Below are positions 17,855 to 26,341 of a DNA stretch of 64,000 bases, piece by piece. A program made the position numbers and the translations under genes. The DNA lies in contig NZ_QTJV01000009.1 of the NCBI RefSeq assembly GCF_003412465.1, positions 62,001 to 126,000 of the forward strand, read 5' to 3'. Under the pieces are notes generated by a model that saw only the letters and a list, made by a program, of their open reading frames with translations, ran no database searches and was not told the origin of the DNA. Position 1 is the stretch's first letter. Each line of letters begins with the position of its first letter. The DNA is from Chitinophaga silvisoli (GTDB lineage Bacteria; Bacteroidota; Bacteroidia; Chitinophagales; Chitinophagaceae).

Positions 17855-20305
17855 TTAATCTAAAATGATATTACATTCCTCGCTGATGGCTTCATATTTT
17901 TCACACCAGGTAAGCCAGTGATCCAGTTCCGGGTCCATGGATGGCGCATCCTCTTCCCCTCTGAACAGGGCGGCGGTTCCACCTTTTAGTTCTATCTGGT
18001 ATTTCAGGTCATCGATCCATTCCTGCCAATACTTTACATCTCCCCTTTCGTTGTATACATAGTCCCACAACTTAGACTGATGCACCCGCGCTGCATGTAA
18101 GACAGGAATTTCGGCTTTCTTTAATTCTTCTGCGATTTTTTTCAGTTCCGCTTCTTCTTCCTCATCTGCATCTGTGAAGAATTTAGGAAATACACCAAAT
18201 GGATGCATGAGTTCATTCAATATGTCCAGGTCTTTGAGGTGCATACCTGCTATAATAAAGGAACCTACACCTACATCCAGTCTTAACAGCGCACCTTCCA
18301 GTTCATGCAGCATGCCATTCAGTCCGCACATAAATGACTTGTCTATCGGATCATTTATAAAACGTTCATGCAGCTGAATATTTACGCCCCAATAATAATT
18401 CAGCACATCATTCAGTTCATCGGCTCTTTGTGACAATGGAACAGAACGGGTGATTTCCTGGGCTAAGCCGACCAGGATTAATCCATCCAGCAAAGCGGCT
18501 CCTGTGAGCCAATAGGGACTGTCTGCCAGTCCACGATGCTGACTTTCATCAGGATACTTTGAAAAGATGTAAGCATATGGATACTCCGCTGCATACAATA
18601 CCCGGTTAAATACAGTGATGGCCATTCCCTGGAAGATGGTTTCATCAGGTGTGTTCCTGAACATCCAGATCAGTTTCCAGAGCTTGTCTTTATCAATTGT
18701 TTTGACCAGCTTATTATTCCAGGTAAGTTTCCTGGTTACATAACCTTCGGCAATAGTAAATACTTTCAGTACTTCTTCCTGCATTTCAGCAGGCGCTGGT
18801 ACCCATCTTTCATTTTCATCTTCTATTAAAGCTCCTACGGTATTATCTGCTGTGATGTAGTAGAAGAAGTTCTTTTCATCGTCCGTATGAATGGCGGTGA
18901 TAGAACCCGGTACCTGTTCGCCGTCTTCATCAGTCTCTCCTCCCCTGTTCAGGGCAATATGCCAGCCATCTTCATTGATGGTGACACGGGTTTGATCGGG
19001 TCCGAATAAGGGAACAGCCAGCAGTTTCGTAAAATCTTCGACGTTGATGGTAGTCCTTTGTACAATTGGTTTGAGCAAAGGAATGCCTTCTTTGACGGTG
19101 GTATAATAAAGGAACCAGTCTTCCCGGTCAAAGAGCTCATCGATCAGCTTTTCTTTGATGATTTCTTTATCGTCGTCATCATTAAAATCAAGAACTTTTA
19201 CGCGGGCGAAGTCTTCGAACTGAAAACGGTAATCGTCTGCAATAACTACTGGTGCCCATACGTAGGACCTGCCGGTAAATTCACCATGGTTATAGATGCC
19301 CATCAGCAGTTCCTGTACGGCCACATAACCTGTTACGTAAATAAGTTGTCCGCCTACGATGACATTCTTTGCCTTCAGGTTGCCCAATACAATCAGGGAA
19401 CAGGCACCGTCTGTATTTTCATTGAGGATGTTGCCTTTCACAATGAGGTCGCCTGCAACTACGATACCGAAGTAGGCAGGGTCATCGAGATCCAGTTCTT
19501 CTAAAACTGTGGTGCCGTTGTAGAAGAGGAATTTCAGTTCATCGCGTTCGGGCATTTTTTCAGCCAGGGCCATCGGGTAGTCTTCATACCTGGCAGGTAA
19601 GTGCTGTACCAATGGCTTGATGGTATCGAAGCCGACTACCTGCGGGGCAGGATTGTTCCCGGCAGAGATGTGCTGTAAGGATGGTTTGAACACGGGCCTA
19701 CCTTCCTGTAAAAGCTTCAGGAAGCGGACATCGCCGGCGAAGAGGTAGTTATCTTCATCCAGTAACTGTGCGGCGATTTCCGGCAGGAGAATGCTCTTCC
19801 AGTTGGTGTAATCGGCTGCCGGGATCTGCCATCCACGGCAAAAGGTGGCCGCATTGATGTTTCCTTTGATGCTGGCACCATGATCGTCAATGATCAGCAA
19901 TTCCGCGTTCAGATCTCCTTCAATCCGGATGTTGCCATGGTTGTAGTAAGCGACCATCACATCCGCAACATTTACATGTCCGCTGACAAGAATTTCCGCA
20001 CAGCCTGCCGCGAGGCGTGTACAGGTCAGGGAGCCACTTACCAGGAGGAAGCAACTGTAAGTATCCAGTTCAAAATCGATAATGGGGGCGTTTACGACCA
20101 GGTTGCCGTTTACGATAATACCTGCTATGTTTTGTTCAGCATACAGGTCATGCAAATCCAGGAATTCATTTAGTTCAGTGTCGCCTTCATAGATCCTGAT
20201 CTGCAAGGTATCCAGGTATTCATCGAACAAATCGTAATCGGTCGCCAGGGCATCTAACAAATCGGTTTCCAGGGCGCGCCTGAGTGGCAAGGTTTTGAAG
20301 CTCAC
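17855..20305 (-). CDS. Large cytosolic protein with two bactofilin-like beta-helix regions
   Basis: An 816-residue acidic protein without a signal peptide. Residues about 55-160 (IIVNGNLVVNAPIID ... LLVSGSLTCTRLA ... ILVSGHVNVADVM ... IRIEGDLNAELLI ... SIKGNINAATF) and about 275-370 (IVVAGDLIVKGNIL ... IVLGNLKAKNVIV ... IYVTGYVAVQELL) repeat short strands with G-x-[VL] turns, as in right-handed beta-helices of the bactofilin/polymer-forming type. The middle and C-terminal parts (residues 400-816) are mixed and helical with no motif I know. It converges on the LRR gene and shares a terminator element with it. A scaffold role is only a guess from the fold. Confidence 0.7.
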   Translation of the reverse strand: MSFKTLPLRRALETDLLDALATDYDLFDEYLDTLQIRIYEGDTELNEFLDLHDLYAEQNIAGIIVNGNLVVNAPIIDFELDTYSCFLLVSGSLTCTRLAAGCAEILVSGHVNVADVMVAYYNHGNIRIEGDLNAELLIIDDHGASIKGNINAATFCRGWQIPAADYTNWKSILLPEIAAQLLDEDNYLFAGDVRFLKLLQEGRPVFKPSLQHISAGNNPAPQVVGFDTIKPLVQHLPARYEDYPMALAEKMPERDELKFLFYNGTTVLEELDLDDPAYFGIVVAGDLIVKGNILNENTDGACSLIVLGNLKAKNVIVGGQLIYVTGYVAVQELLMGIYNHGEFTGRSYVWAPVVIADDYRFQFEDFARVKVLDFNDDDDKEIIKEKLIDELFDREDWFLYYTTVKEGIPLLKPIVQRTTINVEDFTKLLAVPLFGPDQTRVTINEDGWHIALNRGGETDEDGEQVPGSITAIHTDDEKNFFYYITADNTVGALIEDENERWVPAPAEMQEEVLKVFTIAEGYVTRKLTWNNKLVKTIDKDKLWKLIWMFRNTPDETIFQGMAITVFNRVLYAAEYPYAYIFSKYPDESQHRGLADSPYWLTGAALLDGLILVGLAQEITRSVPLSQRADELNDVLNYYWGVNIQLHERFINDPIDKSFMCGLNGMLHELEGALLRLDVGVGSFIIAGMHLKDLDILNELMHPFGVFPKFFTDADEEEEAELKKIAEELKKAEIPVLHAARVHQSKLWDYVYNERGDVKYWQEWIDDLKYQIELKGGTAALFRGEEDAPSMDPELDHWLTWCEKYEAISEECNIILD

Positions 20306-20353
20306 AATAATGGTTTTTATAGGCTGTGAAAATAAATGTTTTAAATTTATGTC

Positions 20354-21625
20354 ATGAGATGTTTTTTGCTCCTTTTATTATTGCAGGCCAGTGCCTGTAG
20401 TAGTCATGAATCCTTCCCTACCGGGAAAGTAGTGGATACCGTAGCCTGTAAGGCTGATCCCTCGCAGACGTATGCTGTGTACGTACCCTCCAATAACAAT
20501 GGGGCGGTCATTTATTGTTTTGATGCACATGGTGCGGGCGTGCTGCCGCTGAACAATTATAAAGCGCTGGCAGACAAGTATGGTTACATCCTGGTGGGCA
20601 GCAATAATTCTAAGAACGGGAATGACTGGAGCACTACAGAAAACATCTGGCAGGCATTGGTCAAAGATACGCGGGAGCAATTGCCGATCGATACCAGTCA
20701 TGTGTATACGCTGGGATTTTCAGGCGGTGCAAAGGTAGCAGGGTATGTGGCATTGAACCACCCGGGTATTAAAGCGGTGATTGTCAATGGAGCAGGCTTA
20801 CCGGATGGTACGCCTCCGGCTGATTTCCCGTTTTCCTATACCACGCTCGCGGGCGAAGGGGACCTGAACCTGACAGACCTCCTGGCTTATGACCAGGCAC
20901 TGAATAAAACCGCGACTAAACACCACCTCATTGCTTACAACGGGAAACATGAATGGGCACCGGCTACGGCAATGGATATTGCATTTGGAGGTTTAAAAGC
21001 GGATGAAGGTGCAGCACCTACTGACCTGATGCCGAAGACCAGGACCAGGATGGAAATGGCGGTACAGGCGAACCAGTTCCTGAAAGCAGAACGGGAATGC
21101 AGGTTATGGCTCAGTTATATGCCGAACGATGCTTTCTTTAAAAACCAACTGGAGATCATCCTGGGCAATCCTGCTTATAAGACACAGTCACAGGAGCAGA
21201 TGGCACTATTGGTCAAAGAACAGAAGACGAAGGAAGCATATAGCGCTAACCTGGGTACGAAAGATTCGGCTTACTGGCCGGGGGTGATCAGGGAATTAAA
21301 TGCGGGTGCGAAACTGACCACCTTAGAAGGTCCTATGAACCAGCGTTTATTAGCTTATCTTTCTTTAATGTTCTTTTCAGTGAGCAATCACTACCTGGCA
21401 AGTCATGCCGATGCTGTAGCCAGGCATTTTGTAGATCTTTATGAACTGGCGGATCCTGCTAATAGTGAAGCATATTATATGTCCGCGATCCTGTATGCGC
21501 GTGCAGGCGATACAGGGAATGCAATGAAAGAGATGAAAAATGCAAAGAAAAATGGATTTAAGGACCAGGATCGGTTTAAGCAACAAGCTGAATTTCAGTC
21601 TTTCAAAGATTCATTGAAGTTTTAG
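20354..21625 (+). CDS. Lipoprotein alpha/beta-hydrolase with helical C-terminal region
   Basis: A 423-residue protein with a lipoprotein signal (MRCFLLLLLLQASAC, lipid Cys at residue 15). The first 215 residues are an alpha/beta-hydrolase: the strand-turn IYCFDAHGAG, the nucleophile elbow GFSGGAK (Ser at about residue 122) and a late His in the NGKHEWAP segment, so a serine-hydrolase triad is plausible. The rest (about 230-423) is helical and TPR-like (QANQFLKAERECRLWLSYMP, YYMSAILYARAGDTGNAMKEMKNA). Its substrate is unknown; the family includes poly-hydroxyalkanoate depolymerase and feruloyl-esterase-like enzymes. It starts divergently from the 816-residue protein with a 48-bp gap. Confidence 0.75.
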   Translation: MRCFLLLLLLQASACSSHESFPTGKVVDTVACKADPSQTYAVYVPSNNNGAVIYCFDAHGAGVLPLNNYKALADKYGYILVGSNNSKNGNDWSTTENIWQALVKDTREQLPIDTSHVYTLGFSGGAKVAGYVALNHPGIKAVIVNGAGLPDGTPPADFPFSYTTLAGEGDLNLTDLLAYDQALNKTATKHHLIAYNGKHEWAPATAMDIAFGGLKADEGAAPTDLMPKTRTRMEMAVQANQFLKAERECRLWLSYMPNDAFFKNQLEIILGNPAYKTQSQEQMALLVKEQKTKEAYSANLGTKDSAYWPGVIRELNAGAKLTTLEGPMNQRLLAYLSLMFFSVSNHYLASHADAVARHFVDLYELADPANSEAYYMSAILYARAGDTGNAMKEMKNAKKNGFKDQDRFKQQAEFQSFKDSLKF

Positions 21626-21658
21626 TTTGGATGGTATAAAAAAATTCGTATACCTTTG
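21626..21658 (+). promoter_or_regulatory. Promoter of the attenuator/RNA ligase transcript
   Basis: TTTG at 21626-21629 and TACCTTTG at 21651-21658 with a 21-bp spacer match the Bacteroidota -33/-7 consensus. The first T of the -33 box directly follows the stop codon of the hydrolase. The expected start near 21664 lies about 12 nt before the leader peptide ATG. Confidence 0.7.
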
Positions 21659-21675
21659 CCTCCGCAAAACATAAA

Positions 21676-21765
21676 ATGACAAAAGTACAAAACATAGCAC
21701 CGATGATGATTGCACGCGTATACTGGCAGTATCCGCTGAACGGGGCTTGTTGTACTTATCAATAA
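21676..21765 (+). CDS. Leader peptide of the RNA ligase attenuator (29 residues)
   Basis: A 29-codon frame with ATG at 21676 and TAA at 21763. It reads MTKVQNIAPMMIARVYWQY followed by PLNGACCTYQ. The ATG lies about 12 nt after the predicted transcript start, with an A-rich stretch before it. Codons 22-25 (Asn-Gly-Ala-Cys) overlap the 5' arm of the antiterminator hairpin. A ribosome paused at Val-Tyr-Trp-Gln-Tyr (codons 15-19) would leave that arm free, while one that reaches the stop would cover it. This is the arrangement of amino-acid operon leaders. Which residue is sensed cannot be decided: Met-Met, Tyr-Trp-Gln-Tyr and Cys-Cys are all candidates, although Cys-Cys lies inside the arm and is less suitable. 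Confidence 0.7.
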   Translation: MTKVQNIAPMMIARVYWQYPLNGACCTYQ

Positions 21766-21825
21766 AGGATTACCTTATTCCGTATAATACAAGCCCCGCA
21801 AGCAATTGCGGGGCTTTTCATTTTT
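21741..21825 (+). promoter_or_regulatory. Transcription attenuator: competing antiterminator and terminator hairpins
   Basis: The antiterminator pairs CGGGGCTTGT (21741-21750) with ACAAGCCCCG (21789-21798), 10 bp perfect. The terminator pairs AAGCCCCGCAA (21791-21801) with TTGCGGGGCTT (21806-21816), 11 bp perfect with a 4-nt loop, followed by a T-rich tail to 21825. The shared segment AAGCCCCG (21791-21798) makes the two exclusive. The 5' arm is inside the leader peptide frame. The RNA ligase starts 22 bp after the terminator. Confidence 0.85.
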
Positions 21826-21846
21826 AATCCCAACCTTAACAAACCA

Positions 21847-22857
21847 ATGAGAAAATTAGCAAGTATCCAAAGGATCAAAAAATTGGAGCCTATAGAAGGT
21901 GCCGATGCCATAGAGAAAGCCTATGTGCTTGGCTGGCAGTTAGTCGTAAAGAAAGATGAGTTTCAACCCGGAGATCTCTGCATTTATTGCGAGATTGATA
22001 GTTTAATGCCCCCTAAACCCGAATTTGAATTCTTACGTCCCAGAGGCATGCGTATTAAGACGGCAAGATTGAGAGGCCAGATCTCTCAGGGGATTGCTTT
22101 CCCACTCTCCTTCCTGCCTGCAGGATTTGAGGTGGCCGAAGGTGCTGATTGTACAGATGCTTTGGGAATTACCAAATATGAACCACCTATGCCTGCGTGC
22201 CTGAACGGGGTAGCAAAGGGTACCTTTCCCGGCTTTATTCCCAAAACAGATGAGACCAGGGTACAGGTATTACAGGATGTGCTTGACAAGTACCTTGGCG
22301 AGACCTGCTACATTACGGAGAAGCTGGATGGCAGCTCTACTACTTACTTCCTGAACAACGGTGAGTTTGGGGTGTGCAGCCGAAACCTGGAGCTGCTGGA
22401 AGATGCGGAAAACAGTATGTGGAAAGTAGCCAGGGAACTGGATATAGAGAATAAGTTAAGATCGCTGAATGGCAACTTTGCCTTGCAGGGAGAGCTGATT
22501 GGCGAAGGGATCCAGGGCAATAAAATGAAACTGAAGGGACAGCATATCCGCTTCTTCAATGTATTCGATATTGATCATTCGGCTTACCTGGATTTTGACC
22601 GGTTTACGGCAATGATGAATTTCCTGGAGCTGCCTACAGTTCCAGTATTGTCCACCGGCTATGTGTTGGAGAATGATATAGAAGAACTGGTGAGGAAAGC
22701 TACGATTAAGAGTACAATTCATAAGGATGCATGGGCAGAGGGTATAGTGATCCGGCCTGTGAAAGAACGGATAGAACTGTACAACAATCACTTTGTGCAT
22801 AACAGGGTGACGTTTAAGGCAATCAATCCTGAGTTCTTATTGAAATATGGAGAATAA
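21847..22857 (+). CDS. RNA ligase, DRB0094 (Deinococcus Rnl)-like family
   Basis: A 336-residue ATP-dependent RNA ligase. The N-terminal part (residues 1-115, LASIQRIKKLEPIEGADAIE ... GDLCIYCEIDSLMP) is the OB-like module found in the DraRnl group. The nucleotidyltransferase domain has motif I EKLDGSS with the lysine at residue 159, motif III-like FFNVFDI near residue 238, motif IV EGIVIRP near 298, and motif V FKAIN near 325. The family seals 5'-phosphate/3'-OH RNA ends; DraRnl prefers nicks in duplexes. The gene stands alone behind the leader peptide and attenuator, and a terminator follows. Its natural substrate is unknown; RNA or tRNA repair is inference. Confidence 0.92.
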   Translation: MRKLASIQRIKKLEPIEGADAIEKAYVLGWQLVVKKDEFQPGDLCIYCEIDSLMPPKPEFEFLRPRGMRIKTARLRGQISQGIAFPLSFLPAGFEVAEGADCTDALGITKYEPPMPACLNGVAKGTFPGFIPKTDETRVQVLQDVLDKYLGETCYITEKLDGSSTTYFLNNGEFGVCSRNLELLEDAENSMWKVARELDIENKLRSLNGNFALQGELIGEGIQGNKMKLKGQHIRFFNVFDIDHSAYLDFDRFTAMMNFLELPTVPVLSTGYVLENDIEELVRKATIKSTIHKDAWAEGIVIRPVKERIELYNNHFVHNRVTFKAINPEFLLKYGE

Positions 22858-22884
22858 TTCTTTCCATAGTCTATAGTTTTTTAC

Positions 22885-22916
22885 TCCGGCGGATGAATCT
22901 CTGCCGGAGTTTTAGA
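22885..22916 (+). terminator. Intrinsic terminator after the RNA ligase
   Basis: An 8-bp stem ACTCCGGC / GCCGGAGT with a 12-nt loop is followed by TTTTA. It lies 28 bp after the ligase stop, so the ligase is a single-gene transcript. Confidence 0.8.
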
Positions 22917-22917
22917 T

Positions 22918-23166
22918 GTATATTCTCATAACTGCAATGTGGATGATGGCTGTCAGATCTACAATAATACGATCAGCAATACCACGGCATGTGCGATTAG
23001 TGTGCGGCATCCTGCACCGGTGACGAATTCTGTCCAGTGGGGAAATACATTTGCGGGGAATGGAACGAATGGAATGGATCGTATTTATAGTAGTAAGAGC
23101 CTGCTTACTCCTGTAGATCTGGCCCATACTGATGGGCCAATAATTTCCATACAATATTTTCCCTGA
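22918..23166 (+). pseudogene. Fragment of a parallel beta-helix protein
   Basis: An 82-codon frame starts right after a terminator and reads like the last turns of a right-handed beta-helix carbohydrate-active protein (NVDDGCQIYNNTISNTTACA, then QWGNTFAGNGTNG). The D-x-G-x-x-IxNNTI pattern is typical of pectate-lyase-like coils. There is no signal peptide, and the last 62 bases overlap the end of the minus-strand lipoprotein gene. It is most likely the surviving tail of a deleted gene. A short real protein cannot be ruled out, since an ATG exists at 22918. Confidence 0.5.
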
Positions 23167-23716
23167 CATAGGTGGCGAATTGGATAAAAGTAGTATCTCC
23201 ACAATTGGTACCCTTCAGTACGATGCCATTGTAAAGCATTGCCAGGGGAGTTCCGTCAGTGCATTGTTCATTTTTATATCTCTCACGGATAGCGGTGCTA
23301 TCTTTCATCACGAGATCTGCCCTGTTAATCAGTTCCTCCCATTGTTTATTATTGAGGATGAAGCTATAAGCTGGGGAAGCAGGCACACTGTCTTTAGGAT
23401 TTGTGGCATTTAAATTTGAACCCCTGGCTACTGTGACTACAGGTAAACCTGCAATTGAAATAGGTTCATCCCGTCTCACAAAGTATATTATACCCCCTGC
23501 ATGATCCCCTTTTTTGTGAAGATGAATGATAAAGGTGGTATCGAACCAGCCCTGGCTCGTGAAGAACAGGTGACTGCTATCTGCGTAGTCTTTGCCGGAT
23601 GTAAAGAAGAATTGCTCTAAATCTCTGAGCTGTCCAGGATTGGGTTCCTGGGGCTGTGCTTGCTTACAGGCAAAACAGAGCATGGCGACAAACAGGTATA
23701 GGGAATTTTTCATCAT
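23105..23716 (-). CDS. Hypothetical lipoprotein
   Basis: A 203-residue protein with a lipoprotein signal (MMKNSLYLFVAMLCFAC, lipid Cys at residue 17). The mature part is mixed alpha/beta with no catalytic pattern I know (for example GWFDTTFIIHLHKKGDHAGG and NEQCTDGTPLAMLYNGIVLKGTNCGD). The two late Cys residues could form a disulfide. It lies 24 bp after the Ppx/GppA gene on the same strand and may share its transcript. Family not recognised. Confidence 0.65.
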   Translation of the reverse strand: MMKNSLYLFVAMLCFACKQAQPQEPNPGQLRDLEQFFFTSGKDYADSSHLFFTSQGWFDTTFIIHLHKKGDHAGGIIYFVRRDEPISIAGLPVVTVARGSNLNATNPKDSVPASPAYSFILNNKQWEELINRADLVMKDSTAIRERYKNEQCTDGTPLAMLYNGIVLKGTNCGDTTFIQFATYVRENIVWKLLAHQYGPDLQE

Positions 23717-23739
23717 GAGCTAAGATCAAAAGGTTTCTG

Positions 23740-24645
23740 TTATTTATGTTGTAAGGACAGGTAATCAGCTAAAACGCCCCACTTTAGATCATAAGCAGAA
23801 TAACTTAATTGCTTTATATTCATCTGCTCCAAAATATAATCAGTAATAATGGCCGCTATCACAATCATGTCTACGCGCAGGGAGATCAGGCCTTTCATAT
23901 TGGCTCGTTCACTGTGCGTAGTATTGATTAAGTGTTGCGAGAGTGCCTTGTATCGATCTATATCAAGACTTGCAGCTGCCACATCGCTTACTTCATTTCC
24001 ATCATTTAATAAAGCAGCAAAAGATTCAAAGGCACCTGCAGACCCTACTAACAAAGAGGGTTGATACTGTGCACAGGCAGCTTTTAAATCAGGCAGTGTA
24101 TGATCCAGATGAGCTATGATTGACTGATGCGCTGCCTCACTGAGCGGATCTGAATGGAAATAGGCCTGCATCAGGCGGGCAGCTCCTATATTATAGCTTT
24201 TCTTCCAGAGGGCCCCTTGTGAATTACAAATGATAAATTCGGTACTTCCGCCACCAATATCCATTACAAGCGTTGTTTGCCTGATTAGGCCTGTAGCCAT
24301 CACACCACTAAAGATATAGCCGGCTTCTGTCTCACCGCTTATTACTTCTATATTGATCCCGATTTCCGCAGCTTTGCTTACAAACTCCTGTCCATTTTCC
24401 GCACTGCGTACGGCAGACGTAGCCACCGCTTTGATTGCATCAACATTATAAGAATCAATAACTGCTTTAAATGCTGCAAGTGTACGGATACCTCTTTCCA
24501 TCGCCTCCGGAATGATGATATGCTGATTGATCCTTCCCTGCCCTAACAATACAGGTACGGTGCTTTTATACAGGATTTTATCTACGCCCTCCCCTATCAG
24601 CAAATGAAATGTATTCGTACCGAGGTCTATTACTGCAAGTCTCAT
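23740..24645 (-). CDS. Ppx/GppA family phosphatase (exopolyphosphatase)
   Basis: About 301 residues from the Met at 24645. I chose this start because the protein then begins MRLAVIDLGTNTFHLLIGEG, the phosphate-1 loop of the ASKHA fold; an upstream Met at 24708 would add 21 unconserved hydrophobic residues. The second phosphate loop is VMDIGGGSTEFI near residue 130, and the adenosine-like motif VGSAGAFES follows. The length matches the short Ppx/GppA group without the C-terminal HD domain. Such enzymes hydrolyse polyphosphate or pppGpp. The gene is divergent from the esterase gene and precedes a lipoprotein gene. Confidence 0.88.
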   Translation of the reverse strand: MRLAVIDLGTNTFHLLIGEGVDKILYKSTVPVLLGQGRINQHIIIPEAMERGIRTLAAFKAVIDSYNVDAIKAVATSAVRSAENGQEFVSKAAEIGINIEVISGETEAGYIFSGVMATGLIRQTTLVMDIGGGSTEFIICNSQGALWKKSYNIGAARLMQAYFHSDPLSEAAHQSIIAHLDHTLPDLKAACAQYQPSLLVGSAGAFESFAALLNDGNEVSDVAAASLDIDRYKALSQHLINTTHSERANMKGLISLRVDMIVIAAIITDYILEQMNIKQLSYSAYDLKWGVLADYLSLQHK

Positions 24646-24716
24646 ATCGTACACTTTAAATATTGCAAAAGATATAAAAATTCTCTTTAAATTAGGCAGA
24701 AGACACATACGCTGTT

Positions 24717-26174
24717 ATGAAACCAATTTCCGTTTTTGTTTGCTCAATGCTCTTTTGCATTCAATCCTTTGCCCAACAAATCAGCGTCAGTTTTCCTGAT
24801 AGCCTGCTTTCCACCCCATTTTCCGGCAGCATCCTTTTTTACTTATCCAAAACCGCGAAGGAACCCAGGCTGGCTTCGTCCCTGCTGGACAACGCGCCCT
24901 GTATAAGAATGGATGTAGAAAATGTACATCCCGGAGAAACCGTGTTGTTGAAATCAGGGTTCACTTATCCGGTACCTATGCATGACCTGGAACAGGGCGA
25001 TTATATTATCCAGGTAGTATGGGACCGTAATCTGGGCGGCCAGTTTATAGGGCAGTCACCCGGCAATTTATATAGCGCTCCGCAAAGGATAACAATCCGG
25101 CGGGAGAGTACGCAATTTGTGAAGATTGTAGCTGATAAGATAATTCCTGCATATTCTTTCAGGGAAACGGAATATATGAAGGAGTTCAAAGTACCTTCTG
25201 CATTGCTGGGCGGGTTTCATCATACACCTTATTCGCTGAATGCAGCGGTCCGCTTGCCGAAGGAGTATTATACCGATCCTAAACGGCGGTTTCCTGTCAA
25301 GTTTGTAGTATTTGGCTACACCGGCAATTACCATTATTTTTCGGGCTATCCGAATCCCATGGAGCCTATAGATACCATTCCCTGTATTGGTGTGTACCTG
25401 GATGGAAATTGTCCATCAGGTCATAGTGTATATGCAAACAGTGATAACAATGGTCCATGGTCCGATGCACTGATCAAAGAATTTATTCCACAGCTGGAGA
25501 AACAGTATCGCTGCAATGGCGCGCGTTTCCTGTATGGACATAGTAGTGGCGGATGGACAGTATTATGGTTGCAGACGCAGTACCCGGATCAATTTACGGC
25601 CTGCTGGTCCAGTTCTCCTGACCCGGTAGATTTTCACAGCTTCATGAAGATCGACATGTATGCACATGAGAACATGTTTTATGATAAAGATAGTACCCTG
25701 CGTCCACTAGGTACCATCGCCGGACAAGTGCCCTGGATCTACATGCGCAATGCATACCAGATGGAAGATGTCATTAACAGGGGAGAACAGATGCATTCAT
25801 TTGATGCCGTGTTTGGACCGAAGGGAGCAGATGGTATTCCGCTGCGGATAGTAGATACAAAGACCGGGGAAATAGATAAGACGGTGTTTAATCACTGGAA
25901 GCAATATGATATTACAGCTTATCTGCTGCAGCACTGGGAAGAGATTGGAGGAAAATTGAATGGTAAAATAAGGATTACGGTGGGGAACCAGGATAATTTC
26001 CTGCTGAACTATCCTGTCAGGTTAATGGAGGAGAAGATGAAAAAGCTGCATGCGGATCTTGAATTTGCATATTATCCCGGGGATCATTTCACGGTACAGA
26101 CGCAGCAATGGCTGAGAGAGGGAAATACTTTTTTAGAGCGCAGGTATATAGAATGGCTACAGCATAAAAAATAA
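24717..26174 (+). CDS. Secreted enterochelin-esterase-like alpha/beta-hydrolase
   Basis: A 485-residue protein with a signal peptide (residues 1-20, ending SFAQQ). Residues about 20-135 form a beta-rich N-terminal domain (SFPDSLLSTPFSGSILFYLS), as in Fes-like esterases. The hydrolase domain has GVYLDGNCPSGH, the nucleophile elbow YGHSSGGW (Ser at about residue 276) and a late His in YYPGDHFTVQ. This resembles the putative esterase/Fes (PF00756) fold. The substrate is unknown; no siderophore genes are nearby. A palindromic element follows 52 bp downstream. Confidence 0.8.
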   Translation: MKPISVFVCSMLFCIQSFAQQISVSFPDSLLSTPFSGSILFYLSKTAKEPRLASSLLDNAPCIRMDVENVHPGETVLLKSGFTYPVPMHDLEQGDYIIQVVWDRNLGGQFIGQSPGNLYSAPQRITIRRESTQFVKIVADKIIPAYSFRETEYMKEFKVPSALLGGFHHTPYSLNAAVRLPKEYYTDPKRRFPVKFVVFGYTGNYHYFSGYPNPMEPIDTIPCIGVYLDGNCPSGHSVYANSDNNGPWSDALIKEFIPQLEKQYRCNGARFLYGHSSGGWTVLWLQTQYPDQFTACWSSSPDPVDFHSFMKIDMYAHENMFYDKDSTLRPLGTIAGQVPWIYMRNAYQMEDVINRGEQMHSFDAVFGPKGADGIPLRIVDTKTGEIDKTVFNHWKQYDITAYLLQHWEEIGGKLNGKIRITVGNQDNFLLNYPVRLMEEKMKKLHADLEFAYYPGDHFTVQTQQWLREGNTFLERRYIEWLQHKK

Positions 26175-26226
26175 TAAATCATTTATGAAAGAGGGAATTC
26201 CCTAAGGGGAATGAAATCTATTTCAG

Positions 26227-26338
26227 AAGAGGTTGTATCAAAAGTAAAGTTCCCGGAATTTAATTCGGGGTCCTGACGGAGAGAATTTTTGTTTATGTAC
26301 TTCTCAATGCCTTCAGATTACTTTTGATACAACCTCTT
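26227..26338. repeat. Palindromic element copy 2, between convergent genes
   Basis: A perfect 21-bp inverted repeat (left arm 26227-26247, right arm 26318-26338, core GAGGTTGTATCAAAAGTAA) encloses a 70-bp centre that matches copy 1 (TTCCCGGAATTTAATTCGGG, GAGAATTTTTGTTTATG, then TTCTCAATGCCTTCAG). It sits between the esterase gene and the alcohol dehydrogenase gene, which converge. Confidence 0.85.
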
Positions 26339-26341
26339 TAT

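Noticed and set aside
23120..23145. Hairpin GGCCCAT/ATGGGCC as terminator of the lipoprotein gene
   Set aside because: It is inside the coding sequence of the minus-strand lipoprotein (codons near its C-terminus) and has no T-run on that strand.
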